Shown one piece after another: positions 35,837 through 45,733 of a stretch of DNA of 64,000 nucleotides. The notes below the pieces were generated by a model. The model searched no databases and had not been told where the DNA came from. It saw only the letters and a list, made by a program, of their open reading frames with translations. The translations under genes and the position numbers were made by a program. Every line of letters starts with the position of its first letter. The first letter of the stretch is position 1. Source of the DNA: Palsa-504 sp963769715 (GTDB taxonomy: Bacteria; Actinomycetota; Actinomycetes; Streptosporangiales; Streptosporangiaceae); NCBI GenBank assembly GCA_963769715.1, contig CAVYNE010000020.1, positions 124,001 through 188,000 on the forward strand, in the 5' to 3' direction.

Positions 35837-36292
35837 CTAGGGCACGACCACGATGGGTACCGGTGAGTGGCGGACCAGGCTGACGGCGACCGAGCCGACC
35901 ACGCGGTGCATGGCGTGCGACGAGCTCCCGACCGCGATCGCCACGGTGTCGCCGGGGTGGGCGTCGCTGATGGCCGCGGCCGCCGCGGTCAGCTCGGCCG
36001 CGATCAGGCCCTGGCGCCGCTCGAAGCCCCAGCGCTCCTCGCGGCCGCGCAGCTGCTCGCCGGCCGCGGTGTGCAGATCCCGCGCGATTTCGTCGAAGCT
36101 GACCTCCATTTCGGCCACGGCGCCTGGCGACAGCATGTCGATGCTGGGCAGGTGAGCGACGTACACCACCTCGATGCGTCCGGCCCGGCCATGCAGCAGC
36201 CTGGCCGCGGCGTCGAGCGCCCGGCTGGCGGGAGGTGAGCCGTCATATCCGACGACGAGGTACAGGTCCCTGGTCGGCGCGATAGTACTCAT
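35837..36292 (-). CDS. Universal stress protein (UspA family)
   Basis: The 151-residue protein has one UspA domain with the VVGYDGSPPASRALDAA start and the ATP-binding end GSSSHAMHRVVGSVAVSLVRHSPVPIVVVP (G-2x-G-9x-G-S type, with VG/S spacing). It is likely induced under stress or hypoxia. It lies between the HAD and GNAT genes and diverges from the latter. Confidence 0.87.
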   Translation of the reverse strand: MSTIAPTRDLYLVVGYDGSPPASRALDAAARLLHGRAGRIEVVYVAHLPSIDMLSPGAVAEMEVSFDEIARDLHTAAGEQLRGREERWGFERRQGLIAAELTAAAAAISDAHPGDTVAIAVGSSSHAMHRVVGSVAVSLVRHSPVPIVVVP

Positions 36293-36357
36293 GGCGGAAA
36301 GGCTAATCGGTGTCCCCTGCGCTCATCCGTAGTTTCCCGTTTCCATACCCTTTGGTC

Positions 36358-37098
36358 ATGACCGCAGCGAGCCGGCCGCAGGTGGTCACGCTCCGTTCGG
36401 GGGATGTCGTGCGGTTGCGGCAGGTGCGGCCCGGTGACGCGCCTGCGCTGGCCCGGGCCTACGCCAACCTGGGCGAGCAGTCCCGGTACCGGCGTTTCTT
36501 CACCGTCGTGCCGGAACTTCCCGAGTCCACCCTCAAGGCGGCGGCCGACGTCGATCACGAAAACCATGAGGCGCTGGTCGCCGTGCCGCTGCTGTCCTCG
36601 GAGATCGTCGGGGAGTGCCGGTTCATCCGCCGCGCGGACCAGCCCGACTCTGCCGATGCGGGAGTGACAGTGGTCGATGCCTGGCAGGGCCGCGGGCTTG
36701 GCTCCGCGCTGCTCGCCCGCCTGAGTGAGCGCGCCCTTGAACTCGGGATCGAGTACTTCACCGCGGAGATCCTCGCCGAGAACCGAACCATGCTCGCGCT
36801 CCTGTCCAGTCTGGGCCGGGTCGAGACCGAATCGCGCGGCCCCGTGATGACCGCCCGAATCGAGATCGCCGAACCGCCCCCGCACACCACGCCGGATCTG
36901 CGGGACCTGCTGATCGCGGCGGCCCGCGGGGAGATCGTGAGCGTCCCGGCTGCCGTTCGCCCAAGGAAGCGCCGGATCCTCGTGTTGCCGGGACGTTTCT
37001 CACCCGATCAGGGCTCCCTAGCGAAGGCTCTAACCTCGCCCAGCCGCACGGGCTCCGCAGCGCATCGCGCTGCGGGCCCTGGCAGCCGCTCCAGCTGA
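36358..37098 (+). CDS. GNAT-family N-acetyltransferase
   Basis: The 246-residue protein has a GNAT domain (about 12-170): LRQVRPGDAPALARAYANLG, VTVVDAWQGRGLGSALLARL (the Q/RxxGxG acetyl-CoA loop) and the LAENRTMLALLSSLG motif B helix. A C-terminal tail of about 75 residues rich in Ser/Arg follows. Relatives in actinobacteria acetylate regulatory proteins and are fused to cAMP-binding domains, but none is visible here. ATG 36358 is preferred to the earlier in-frame ATG 36310. Confidence 0.78.
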   Translation: MTAASRPQVVTLRSGDVVRLRQVRPGDAPALARAYANLGEQSRYRRFFTVVPELPESTLKAAADVDHENHEALVAVPLLSSEIVGECRFIRRADQPDSADAGVTVVDAWQGRGLGSALLARLSERALELGIEYFTAEILAENRTMLALLSSLGRVETESRGPVMTARIEIAEPPPHTTPDLRDLLIAAARGEIVSVPAAVRPRKRRILVLPGRFSPDQGSLAKALTSPSRTGSAAHRAAGPGSRSS

Positions 37099-37114
37099 CC
37101 GCCGAAGGGGAGCA

Positions 37115-37721
37115 GGAACCGGTGCAGGGCCGCTGCAGCGCCGGCGCGAAGGCCTACGGCTCACGACGGCGGGCACCGTATTGCTGGACGCGTCCAGGAA
37201 CGTGCCGTCCCTCGTGGACCACGGGGTGAGCCGGACCCGGCAAGCGGCGGGCCTGGGGCGGCAGCGTCTGCGCATGGTCGTGCCGCCTGGTCTACCGGAG
37301 GTCCTTGCGGTAGAAACCGCGTCTGCGCTGCGGTCGGTGGCGACCGCGGCGGACGTGGACGTCGTTCTGGATGGAAACGCCGCTCCACGCCGAGTTCTCG
37401 TTGATCCGCCAGCGCCGGGCCGACGCCGGCCTGGGCTGGCTGACCACCAGCCCGGAGGCACTGCCCGTTCCGCTCGACCTCATGAGCCTCGGAGAGTTCG
37501 AGCCCGACGTGTGGATCCCTTCCTCCCACCCGGCGGCACGTCGCGGGAGCATCAGCCTCGAGGAGATGCGGATTCCGGCACCGATCCCAGGCTCACCGAT
37601 AGCGGTCACCGATAGCCCGGTAGAGCATGGCTGTTGTCTCGACGGAACGAACGGGGTTGTATTGCCCGCAGCGCCACACGCGCCGCCTGGCATCAAGCGA
37701 CCCACCAAGAGGGAACCGTGA
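37115..37721 (+). pseudogene. LysR-family regulator remnant, missing its HTH and frameshifted
   Basis: One frame encodes GLRLTTAGTVLLDASRNVPSLVDHG followed by the start of the effector domain (VVPPGLPEVLAVETASALRS). From about 37368 the sequence continues in the next frame as PLHAEFSLIRQRRADAGLGWL and FEPDVWIPSSHPAA. One extra base in GTTCTGGATGG would explain the shift. The N-terminal DNA-binding helices are missing and the last part of the effector domain is divergent, so no functional regulator remains. Confidence 0.65.
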
Positions 37722-37791
37722 CGAGCCGAGTTCATGCACCCAAGACCTCCGCCATCGTGAGCCTGGTCTCCCGGCGAGAAAGGCTGTGACC

Positions 37792-39102
37792 ATGTCCGGC
37801 AACGCCATTGGCGATCCCGCGGCCGAGTCGCCGTTGAAGGTGGAAACCCGGGAAGAGCTCGTGTATCTGCTGGGTCAGGCCTGCGAGCTGGAGCACGGAC
37901 TGATGTGTGAGTACCTGTACGCGCAGTTCTCGCTCAAGCGCGGGCTGGGCGAGGGCCTGACACCGGACCAGCTCGGCCGGGTACAGGCCTGGGAAACAGC
38001 GCTCATTAGCGTGATCAAGCAGGAGATGCTGCATCTGGCGCTGAGCACCAACATCTTGACTGCCCTCGGCGCGGCGCCTCATTTCGAGCGGCCCAACTTC
38101 CCGATCCTGTCCCGCTGGTACCCATCGGGCGTCGAGATCGCCCTGGTGCCGTTCGGCGAGCGTGCCCTGCGCCATTTCATCTACCTCGAGCGGCCCGAGG
38201 GAATGGCGCTCGACGACGCGGCGGGGTTCGCCGCTGCGCGGCACGCCCGCCCGCCGACCGCCGCCGACCCGACGCTGGTTGCCGTGCCCCAGGAGTGGCG
38301 GACGGTGGGCCACCTCTACCGCGGGATCGAGGCAGGCCTGGTCTACCTGTGCGGCCGTTACGGCGAAGGCGCCGTGTTCGTCGGGCCGGCGGAGGCGCAA
38401 GCCGTCACCGACATCTTCGAGTGGCCCGAGCTGATCGCGGTTACCGACCTGGCATCGGCCCGACAGGCGATCGAGGTGATCGTCGAGCAGGGTGAAGGAG
38501 CCCGCGGCGACTGGATGAGGTCGCACTTCGGCACATTCGTCGGAATCCTTGAGGACCTGCTCGCCGTACAGTCAGCCGACCCGGCATTCAACCCGGCCCG
38601 GCCGGTCGAGCCGGCCTTCGTCCGGCTGCCTCCCGACGTCAACTCGGGAATCCTGATCGAGGACCTCACTACCGCGCGGGTCGCGGACCTCACCAATGGT
38701 CTGTACGAGGTCGTGCTCCAGGTACTGAGCCGGTACTACATCCACCACGGCGAGACCGCGGCCGAATTGGACACCTTGGCGCGAACCGCGAAACACCTGA
38801 TGAACTGGATAATGCGCGAGCTGGGCGCAGTCCTGGCCACCCTGCCGGTGGGCCCGTCCCACCCCGGCTGCACGGCGGGCTTCACCTTTGACATCGCACG
38901 CCCCGCCACCTTCCTGCTGCCGCACCGGGACGCGGCCTGGAAGATCGTTAAGGAACGGCTCGACGCGCTGGAGCAGACCTGCGCATCCCTTAGTAAGGAA
39001 GCGGGCCTGGGCGCACTCGCCCAGCTTGCGGACAAGCTGCACTCGATGGGCCAGGACGTCGGCCAGCGGCTCGCCGAACGCACGGCCCAAACAGCTACCT
39101 GA
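37792..39102 (+). CDS. Ferritin-like protein of the iminophenyl-pyruvate dimer synthase type
   Basis: The 436-residue protein has a ferritin-like four-helix domain (about 20-170): ELVYLLGQACELEHGLMCEYLYAQFSL and WETALISVIKQEMLHLALSTNILTALG, with Glu and His positions suited to a di-iron site (E-x6-Y..., EMLH). It resembles the VioB/RebD-type ferritin-like domain (PF12902), usually in indolocarbazole biosynthesis, but no other such genes adjoin. Standalone copies are frequent in actinobacteria and of unknown role. The C-terminal half is helical. GAGAAAGG precedes ATG 37792. Confidence 0.75.
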   Translation: MSGNAIGDPAAESPLKVETREELVYLLGQACELEHGLMCEYLYAQFSLKRGLGEGLTPDQLGRVQAWETALISVIKQEMLHLALSTNILTALGAAPHFERPNFPILSRWYPSGVEIALVPFGERALRHFIYLERPEGMALDDAAGFAAARHARPPTAADPTLVAVPQEWRTVGHLYRGIEAGLVYLCGRYGEGAVFVGPAEAQAVTDIFEWPELIAVTDLASARQAIEVIVEQGEGARGDWMRSHFGTFVGILEDLLAVQSADPAFNPARPVEPAFVRLPPDVNSGILIEDLTTARVADLTNGLYEVVLQVLSRYYIHHGETAAELDTLARTAKHLMNWIMRELGAVLATLPVGPSHPGCTAGFTFDIARPATFLLPHRDAAWKIVKERLDALEQTCASLSKEAGLGALAQLADKLHSMGQDVGQRLAERTAQTAT

Positions 39103-39280
39103 CGACAGCCGGTCGATGCGAAGCGCCCATGCGGCGCATTGAACATCGCGAGCGCTGTCCCCGTCGCACCGGGCGGGCTGGCTCCCGCTGCTTCTCGGTG
39201 CTGATCAAGAGATATGCGGCACAAGCCGTCAGGACCGGGCCTGGCCTGAGCGCGGGATGGGATCAGAGGACGGAGGCCTA

Positions 39281-39974
39281 GTGATCATCGACGCGCATCA
39301 CCATGTGTGGGATCCGCGGACCGCCAGGCATGCCTGGCTGGATGAGCTTCCGGAGCTGAACCGGCCCTTCGGCCTGGCGGACTTCGAGCAGGCCAGTGCG
39401 CCGGAAGGGATCACGGCCAGTGTGCTGGTCCAGGTGCTCCCCAGCGCCGCCGAGACCGCGGATTTCCTGGCCTTGGCGGACAGCGCGGCGGGCCGGATCG
39501 CCGGCGTCGTCGGCTGGGCTCAGCTACGACCTGCTGATCCGGCCTCACCAGCTGCCTGCGGCGCTGCACGTGACCCAGTTCGACGGCGTGAGGTTCGTGC
39601 TTGATCACGGTGCCAAGCCGGACATCGCATCTGGCCGTCTGCAGCCGTGGGCGAAGCTGATGGCCCAGCTCGCGCGCCGCCCGAACGTGGTCTGCAAGCT
39701 ATCCGGCCTGGTCACCGAGGCTGGGGTCACGTGGACGACGGCGCAGCTCACGCCGTATGCCGACCATCTGCTTGACTGCTTCGGGCCGCAGCGGCTGATG
39801 TTCGGCTCCGACTGGCCGGTCTGCACCCTCGCCGCCAGCTACCGCGACGTGGTCGCCATCGCCCGGGTGATGACCAGCCGGCTGGACCGGGCCGGGCTGG
39901 AAGCCGTATTTTCCGGCACGGCCATAGCTGCCTGCGGTCTGCGGCTGCCAGCCGGTAAGCGGCCGCCCGGATAA
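39281..39974 (+). pseudogene. Amidohydrolase (fuconolactonase-like) gene with internal deletion and frameshift
   Basis: From GTG 39281 (GGAGG about 10 bases upstream) the frame encodes MIIDAHHHVWDPRTARHAWLD, the metal-binding start of the amidohydrolase-2 family, to about VVGWAQL. The rest (SYDLLIRPHQLPAA, VCKLSGLVTEAG, MFGSDWPVCTLAAS) lies in another frame. About 50 residues between them are missing. A functional barrel is not possible. Confidence 0.75.
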
Positions 39975-40153
39975 ACCCACGAAGGACACGCGATCACCGG
40001 CACAGCATTCCTAATTTTCATTCCTGTCATCTCTTTGTCGCTCGCCGTTTCCCGGTAATTGTTGTTAAGCTTCCAGACAAGCGATCCGGCATCTGTCAAT
40101 CACCCGTTCCGGGCGATGACGCGTCCCCGTATCGCTGGTAAACCTCGACCACG
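39975..40153. other. AT-richer intergenic stretch before a lipoprotein gene
   Basis: No gene is seen. The sequence from about 40001 to 40080 is much less GC-rich than the surroundings and probably contains the promoter of the downstream lipoprotein gene. Confidence 0.4.
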
Positions 40154-40600
40154 ATGAGAATGAGTCTCAAGCCGGGGAGATCACGAGCCCGCCAAGGTGG
40201 CGCTTGGGTGCGGGTTCCCTTGGCCTTTGCCACCGCGGCCGCGGCCGTTACGCTGGCCGGCTGCGGTAGCAGCAAACCTGCCTACTGCACGGACCGGACC
40301 AACCTCAGCAATTCCGTCAAGGGGCTGACTAGCCTGACCGTCAGCAGCGGGATCAGCGGCCTGAAATCGCAGGTCACGATGATCCAAGGCGACGCCACCA
40401 CGCTGGTCAACTCGGCGAAGAGCGACTTCCCGAGCCAGACCAGCGCCATCACGTCGTCAGTGGATGCGCTCAAGAGCGCCGTCGCGGCCCTGTCATCGAG
40501 TCCCTCCGCCGCGCAGATCGCCACGGTCACCAAAGACGCGGCCAGCGTGGTGAGCTCGGTCAAGAGCTTCACGGACGCGTCCAGTTCGAAGTGCAGCTGA
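40154..40600 (+). CDS. Small predicted lipoprotein
   Basis: The 148-residue protein has an N-terminal basic region, a hydrophobic stretch and an LAGC lipobox (Cys at about 37). The mature part is helical, rich in Ser/Ala/Thr/Val/Lys, with heptad-like spacing (VDALKSAVAALSSS, VTKDAASVVSSVKS), suggesting a coiled coil on the outside of the membrane. The two Cys left in the mature part could form a disulfide. I recognise no family. Confidence 0.7.
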   Translation: MRMSLKPGRSRARQGGAWVRVPLAFATAAAAVTLAGCGSSKPAYCTDRTNLSNSVKGLTSLTVSSGISGLKSQVTMIQGDATTLVNSAKSDFPSQTSAITSSVDALKSAVAALSSSPSAAQIATVTKDAASVVSSVKSFTDASSSKCS

Positions 40601-40700
40601 GCACCCAAGGCGGCAGGTATCCCACCTTGGCCGGGTGATGCCCGGTGCCCGTCCAGCCGATGGGCTTGCTGCGACTGGTCACGTGCTCGGGGAGGCTCTG

Positions 40701-41426
40701 ATGCCTGAGGGTTTGTCGCCAGGTGAGGTCGGAAAGGAGATCTCCGAGCACCGGGCTCACGCGGAAGAGGAAGAGCAAGAGGAAAAGGGTTCCGCCGCCG
40801 AGGACAAGGGGCGGGACCGGGTGCTGACGATCATCGAGGCCGTCCTGCTGGCGGTCGTGGCGGTCCTGGCCGCCTGGTCCGGATTCGCCTCGGCGAAATG
40901 GAGCACGCAGTCATCTCTCGAGCTGGCCAAGGCGTCGGCCGCCAGGACCCAAGCAAACCGGGAAGCCTACCTGGCCGCCGACCTGAAGAATTTCGACGCG
41001 CTGACCTTCAACGCCTGGTTCACGGCCTATGCCGTCGGAAACAAGAACGCCATGCGGGTGGCCGAGCAGCGTTTCCGGCCGCAGTTCCTGGTCGCGTTCA
41101 ACGCCTGGATCGCGACGGATCCGTTCACGAACCCTAATGCGCCGAAGGGGCCGACCTACATGCCCCAGTATGTCCAGCCAGAACTGGCCCAGTCCAACCT
41201 GCTCGATGCCCGCGCCGATAACTACTACTCACTCGGCGAGACAGCGGGCAGCAATGCCGACGGCTATGTCCGGACCACGGTCTACCTGGCCAGCGTGCTG
41301 TTCCTGGTCGGAATCAGCGGCCACTTCCGCGTCCGCGGAGCCCGCAGAGGGCTGGTCACCGTCGGCGGGGTCATCCTGTCGGTCTCCGTTGTCTTGCTGA
41401 TCCTGGCCCCGAGGCCACCGGTGTGA
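40701..41426 (+). CDS. DUF4337-like membrane protein
   Basis: The 241-residue protein has a charged Glu/Lys-rich N-terminal segment (about 12-38), one membrane helix (about 40-65, TIIEAVLLAVVAVLAAW), a long extracytoplasmic or cytoplasmic middle of about 120 residues and two closing helices (about 195-240). The layout resembles DUF4337-type proteins. No function known. GGGGAGG precedes ATG 40701 by five bases. Confidence 0.65.
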   Translation: MPEGLSPGEVGKEISEHRAHAEEEEQEEKGSAAEDKGRDRVLTIIEAVLLAVVAVLAAWSGFASAKWSTQSSLELAKASAARTQANREAYLAADLKNFDALTFNAWFTAYAVGNKNAMRVAEQRFRPQFLVAFNAWIATDPFTNPNAPKGPTYMPQYVQPELAQSNLLDARADNYYSLGETAGSNADGYVRTTVYLASVLFLVGISGHFRVRGARRGLVTVGGVILSVSVVLLILAPRPPV

Positions 41427-41481
41427 CCGGGCCAGGTGATCGTGCTGGCCATCGCGACGCAGTGACGAGAAGCTGTAGTTG

Positions 41482-41521
41482 GCGACGAAGGACCTAACGA
41501 CGAAGGACCTAACGACGAAGG
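41482..41521 (+). repeat. 15-bp tandem repeat before the glycosidase gene
   Basis: GACGAAGGACCTAAC is repeated twice in tandem and followed by a third partial copy just ahead of the ribosome site of the GH63-type gene. It could come from slippage and places in-frame KDLTT units before the likely start. Confidence 0.6.
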
Positions 41522-41532
41522 GAGAAAGAAGC

Positions 41533-44343
41533 ATGTCCGAGGGGCTTGACTCGCCCGTTGTGGCCGATCCGGCTTCGCTGACGGCCGAGGAGCGGCGGCT
41601 GCGGGAAGCCCGGGCGGGCGTTCCCTGGCGTGCCTGGGGACCTTATCTCAGTGAGCGTCAGTGGGGGACGGTCCGAGAGGATTACAGCCACAGCGAAGAC
41701 GCCTGGTCGTATTTCAGTCATGATCAGGCGCGGTCCCGCGCGTACCGGTGGGGTGAGGATGGCATCGCCGGGATCAGCGACGACAAGCAGCGGCTGTGCC
41801 TGGCTGTTGCGCTCTGGAACGAGCGGGACCCGATCCTGAAGGAGCGGCTGTTCGGCTTGACCAATGCCGAGGGCAACCACGGGGAGGACGTCAAGGAGTA
41901 CTACTTCTACGTCGATAACCTGCCCACGCACAGCTACCAGCGCTATGTCTACAAGTACCCGCAGGCCGAGTACCCCTACAACGAACTCTTGTCGGTGAAC
42001 CGGGCCCGGTCACGGCATGAATTGGAGTACGAGCTCATCGATACGGGTGTCTTCGATGACGGCCGCTATTTCGATGTCGAGGTGGAGCACGTCAAGGCCG
42101 GGCCCGAAGACATCCTGTGCCGCATCACCGTGCACAACCGCTCGTCGGAAGATGCCGGGCTGCACGTGCTGCCGACGCTGTGGTTCCGCAACACATGGTC
42201 ATGGGGAGATGGTGGCCCCAAGCCCCGGCTCGCCCGCGTCGAGTCGGAGTATCCGGTCGTCCGGGCCGAGCACCCTAAGGTTGGCGTTTTCTACCTCCAC
42301 GCCGAGCCGGAAGCGGCCCTGCTGTTCTGCGAGAACGAAACGAACATGGCGCGGGTATTTGGCGCCGAGCCTGCGACACCCTTCGCCAAGGACGGCATCG
42401 GCGACCACCTCCTGCATGGCGCGGACACCGTGAATCCCGACGGTGCGGGGACCAAGGTGGCGGCGCACGTCCGGCTGGTCGTGCCGGCCGGCGGGCAGGC
42501 TGCGGTGCTGGTCCGGCTCACCCGGGAGGGCCCGGAGACCCTCGCGGCGCCGTTGGCCGGCGCGGATGAGCTGATCGCGCGGCGGCGGGCCGAAGCGGAC
42601 GAATTCTACGAGGCCATCACGCCGCCGGCGGTGACCGATGATGCCAAGGCGGTCATGCGCCAGGCCCTGGCGGGGATGCTCTGGTCCAAGCAGTGCTATT
42701 ACTTCGACGTGGACCGCTGGTTGCGTGAGCGCCACCTCCACCCACTCCGATCGCCGACCCGCCGGGGGAGCCGGAACGAGTCGTGGTTCCACATGTTCAA
42801 CCATGATGTCGTGTCCATGCCCGACAAGTGGGAGTACCCGTGGTACGCCGCCTGGGACCTGGCGTTCCATTGCATCCCGCTGGCCATGGTCGACCCGGAC
42901 TTCGCGAAAAGCCAGATCGACCTGATGCTGTCCCGGGAGTACCTCCACCCGGGCGGCCAGATGCCCGCCTATGAGTGGAATTTCGGCGACGTGAACCCCC
43001 CGGTGCACGCCTTCGCGGCTCTGTTCCTGCAGAACCTGGAGGAAGACCTCGGCCAGGTGGACCTGTCATTCCTCCGGGAAAGCTTCTCCCGGCTGCTGAT
43101 GAATTTCACCTGGTGGGTGAACCGCAAGGACCCATCCGGCCACAATGTGTTCGAGGGCGGCTTCCTCGGCCTGGACAACATCGGCGTATTCGACCGCAGC
43201 GCGGCCCTGCCCGCCGGCGGGCGGCTGGAGCAAGCGGACGGCACGGCCTGGATGGCGATGTTCAGCCAGAACATGCTCGAACTGGCCCTGGCTCTCCTGC
43301 CGCACGATAAGAGCTATGAGGAATTCGTGCTCAAGTTCGTCGAGCGCTTCTTCTGGATCGCCGCCGCGGTGGACCCGGTCGGGGAGCACCCCGACGAGAT
43401 GTGGGACGAGGAGGACGGCTTCTTCTACGACGTGCTGCGCCTGCCCGACGGCACCGGAATGCGCATCAAGGTGCGTTCCCTGGTCGGCCTGCTGCCCATC
43501 TGCGCCACGACGGTAATCGAGGCCGACCTCATCGCCCGCTACCCGCAAATCGCCGAGCAGGTGGCTACCTTCCTCGAGCGCAACCAGGACCTGCTGGCCA
43601 ATATCGCCGACCCGCTCGTACCCGGCGTCCAGGGCCGGCGGATCCTGTCCCTGGTGAACGAGGACAAGCTGCGGCGCATCCTGGCCCGGATGCTGGACGA
43701 GGAGCGCTTCCTCGGCCCGCACGGGATCCGTTCAATCTCGCGCTGGCACCTTGACCATCCCTATACCTTCCATGTCGCCGGGACCGAGTACCGGGTGCAG
43801 TACGAGCCGGCCGAGTCGACCACCGGAATGTTCGGCGGCAACTCCAACTGGCGCGGACCGGTGTGGTTCCCGATCAACCTGCTTCTGATCCGGGCCCTGA
43901 TCCAGCACTACCGGTACTACGGCAACGACCTGAAGGTCGAATGCCCGACCGGCTCCGGAAAGATGATGACGCTGTACGAAGTGGCCCAGGAACTGTCGCG
44001 CCGCCTGGCCGGGACATTCCTGCGGGACAGCGACGGGCGGCGCCCTGTCTATGGCGGGACCAGGCTATTTCAGGAGGACCCGCACTGGCGTGACCTCATC
44101 CTGTTCTACGAGTACTACCACGGCGACAACGGGGCCGGGCTCGGTGCCTCTCACCAGACCGGGTGGAGCGGCCTGGTCGCCAGGCTGATCCAGAGCATGG
44201 GCCAGTTCGATGCCGACAGCGTGCTCGAGGATCACCAATGGCCGATGGCCCGGCCATACCGGCGCCTCGCCGCCGCATCCATGCCCGACGTCACCACCGC
44301 TCGCGAAGCCCGCGGCGTGACCGAACCATCATCACCTCCCTGA
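41533..44343 (+). CDS. Large GH63-type (MGH1-like) glycoside hydrolase
   Basis: The 936-residue cytoplasmic protein matches the bacterial mannosyl-/glucosylglycerate hydrolase-like branch of GH63: YSYFSHDQARSRAYRWGEDGIAG, a beta-sandwich N-terminus, then the (alpha/alpha)6 domain with HMFNHDVVSMPDKWEYPWYAAWDLAFH, GHNVFEGGFLGLDNI and TGMFGGNSNWRGPVWFP. Acid/base candidates lie in YAAWDLAFH and in the HQTGWSGLVA end. Such enzymes hydrolyse alpha-glucosides or compatible solutes. ATG 41533 is preferred because GGGAGAAAG precedes it. The next gene is a sugar dehydrogenase. Confidence 0.82.
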   Translation: MSEGLDSPVVADPASLTAEERRLREARAGVPWRAWGPYLSERQWGTVREDYSHSEDAWSYFSHDQARSRAYRWGEDGIAGISDDKQRLCLAVALWNERDPILKERLFGLTNAEGNHGEDVKEYYFYVDNLPTHSYQRYVYKYPQAEYPYNELLSVNRARSRHELEYELIDTGVFDDGRYFDVEVEHVKAGPEDILCRITVHNRSSEDAGLHVLPTLWFRNTWSWGDGGPKPRLARVESEYPVVRAEHPKVGVFYLHAEPEAALLFCENETNMARVFGAEPATPFAKDGIGDHLLHGADTVNPDGAGTKVAAHVRLVVPAGGQAAVLVRLTREGPETLAAPLAGADELIARRRAEADEFYEAITPPAVTDDAKAVMRQALAGMLWSKQCYYFDVDRWLRERHLHPLRSPTRRGSRNESWFHMFNHDVVSMPDKWEYPWYAAWDLAFHCIPLAMVDPDFAKSQIDLMLSREYLHPGGQMPAYEWNFGDVNPPVHAFAALFLQNLEEDLGQVDLSFLRESFSRLLMNFTWWVNRKDPSGHNVFEGGFLGLDNIGVFDRSAALPAGGRLEQADGTAWMAMFSQNMLELALALLPHDKSYEEFVLKFVERFFWIAAAVDPVGEHPDEMWDEEDGFFYDVLRLPDGTGMRIKVRSLVGLLPICATTVIEADLIARYPQIAEQVATFLERNQDLLANIADPLVPGVQGRRILSLVNEDKLRRILARMLDEERFLGPHGIRSISRWHLDHPYTFHVAGTEYRVQYEPAESTTGMFGGNSNWRGPVWFPINLLLIRALIQHYRYYGNDLKVECPTGSGKMMTLYEVAQELSRRLAGTFLRDSDGRRPVYGGTRLFQEDPHWRDLILFYEYYHGDNGAGLGASHQTGWSGLVARLIQSMGQFDADSVLEDHQWPMARPYRRLAAASMPDVTTAREARGVTEPSSPP

Positions 44344-44395
44344 TCGCGACGGCTCAAGCGCCGGCCCGTATCACTGAGGCTCACCGGGAGAGAAT

Positions 44396-45514
44396 ATGAA
44401 AGCCGTCGCGGTCTTTCCTGAATCTCAGCAGGTCAAGATCATCGAGCAGGAAGTTCCCCGGCTCTGTGAGCCTGACCAGGTCATGTTGCGGATGCTGGAC
44501 ATCGGCATCTGCGGCACGGACAAAGAGATCTGTTCCTTTGAGTACGGCACTCCGCCGCCACGGGATGACCACCTAGTGATCGGCCATGAGTCATTGGCTG
44601 AGATCGTGCAGGTTGGCTCCGCCGTGGAGCGCTTGCAAACGGGAGATCTCGTGGTGCCATCGGTGCGCCGCCCGTGTCTCCACCCCGGCTGCCTGGCCTG
44701 CCGTTCCGGTCACCAGGATTACTGCTACACGGGCGACTTCAGCGAGCGCGGTATCAAGGAAGCGCACGGCTACATGGCCGAGTACGTCGTCGACCACGAG
44801 CGGTACATGAACGTCGTGCCGCCGGGCCTGCGGGAGATCGCGGTGCTGGCTGAGCCGCTGACCATCGCGGAGAAGGCGCTCGCGCAGATATTCTGGATGA
44901 TGCAGCTTCGCCCGCCCTGGCTCGACCCGCAAACACCTCGCCAGGACCGGGGCCGGGGGCTTTCCGCCCTGGTGCTCGGCATCGGTCCGGTCGGGCTACT
45001 GGGAGCGATGAAGCTGGCCACGGCCGGCTTTACCACCTACGTCTACTCCCGTGAGCTGCCTCCCAGTCCGCGGATCGACCTGGTCCACGCCATCGGCGCG
45101 ACCTATGTCTCCTCCCAGGCCACCACGTTCCCGGACCTGGCGGAGCAGATAGGCAACATCAACCTGGTCTATGAGGCGGTCGGGCACTCCCACTTCGCCC
45201 TGCAGGCGTTGCAGGTCCTGGGCGCCAACGGCATCTTCGTGCTGACCGGGGTCCCCGGCCTGCAGGCCTTCATCGAGGCGGATCCGGCTCGCCTCATGCG
45301 CGACATGGTGCTGAAGAACCAGGTGCTGCTGGGTACGGTCAACGCCGGGCCGGAGGCCTTCGCATCCGCGCTGCGAAATCTTGATGTCTTCCGGCAGCGC
45401 TGGCCGGCCGTGGTACGGACGCTCATCGCCGGCCGCTACCCGCCCGAGCAGGCACCGGACCTGATTCTCGGCCGACCGACGGGCATCAAGAGCGTGATCG
45501 CCTTTGCCGCCTGA
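44396..45514 (+). CDS. Glucose 1-dehydrogenase-like zinc alcohol dehydrogenase
   Basis: The 372-residue protein fits the medium-chain dehydrogenase family used for glucose: GICGTDKEICSFEYG (zinc-binding start), GHESLAEIVQVG, the four-cysteine-like structural loop CLHPGCLACRSGHQDYC, and the Rossmann motif LVLGIGPVGLLGA. With the glycosidase before it, glucose released from a storage sugar could be oxidised to gluconolactone, giving NAD(P)H. This is an inference from family and context. Confidence 0.8.
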   Translation: MKAVAVFPESQQVKIIEQEVPRLCEPDQVMLRMLDIGICGTDKEICSFEYGTPPPRDDHLVIGHESLAEIVQVGSAVERLQTGDLVVPSVRRPCLHPGCLACRSGHQDYCYTGDFSERGIKEAHGYMAEYVVDHERYMNVVPPGLREIAVLAEPLTIAEKALAQIFWMMQLRPPWLDPQTPRQDRGRGLSALVLGIGPVGLLGAMKLATAGFTTYVYSRELPPSPRIDLVHAIGATYVSSQATTFPDLAEQIGNINLVYEAVGHSHFALQALQVLGANGIFVLTGVPGLQAFIEADPARLMRDMVLKNQVLLGTVNAGPEAFASALRNLDVFRQRWPAVVRTLIAGRYPPEQAPDLILGRPTGIKSVIAFAA

Positions 45515-45733
45515 TCCCTCTGGGTGCCATCAAGATGTGCTGGTCAACAGTCTGGGCCCGACCCGAGACGGGCGGAATCACCCCACCTGGGTGATGCGTG
45601 CTGGCGCCGGCCGGCCCGACTCTGGCAGCCTGCCGGCCACTTCCCGAACCGTGGGTCGGGCCGGAACTCGCCACGGCAGCGAGCGAATGGTGAACAACAT
45701 GGTCCATGAGGAGCGTCAGCGACTGGAGCCCCG

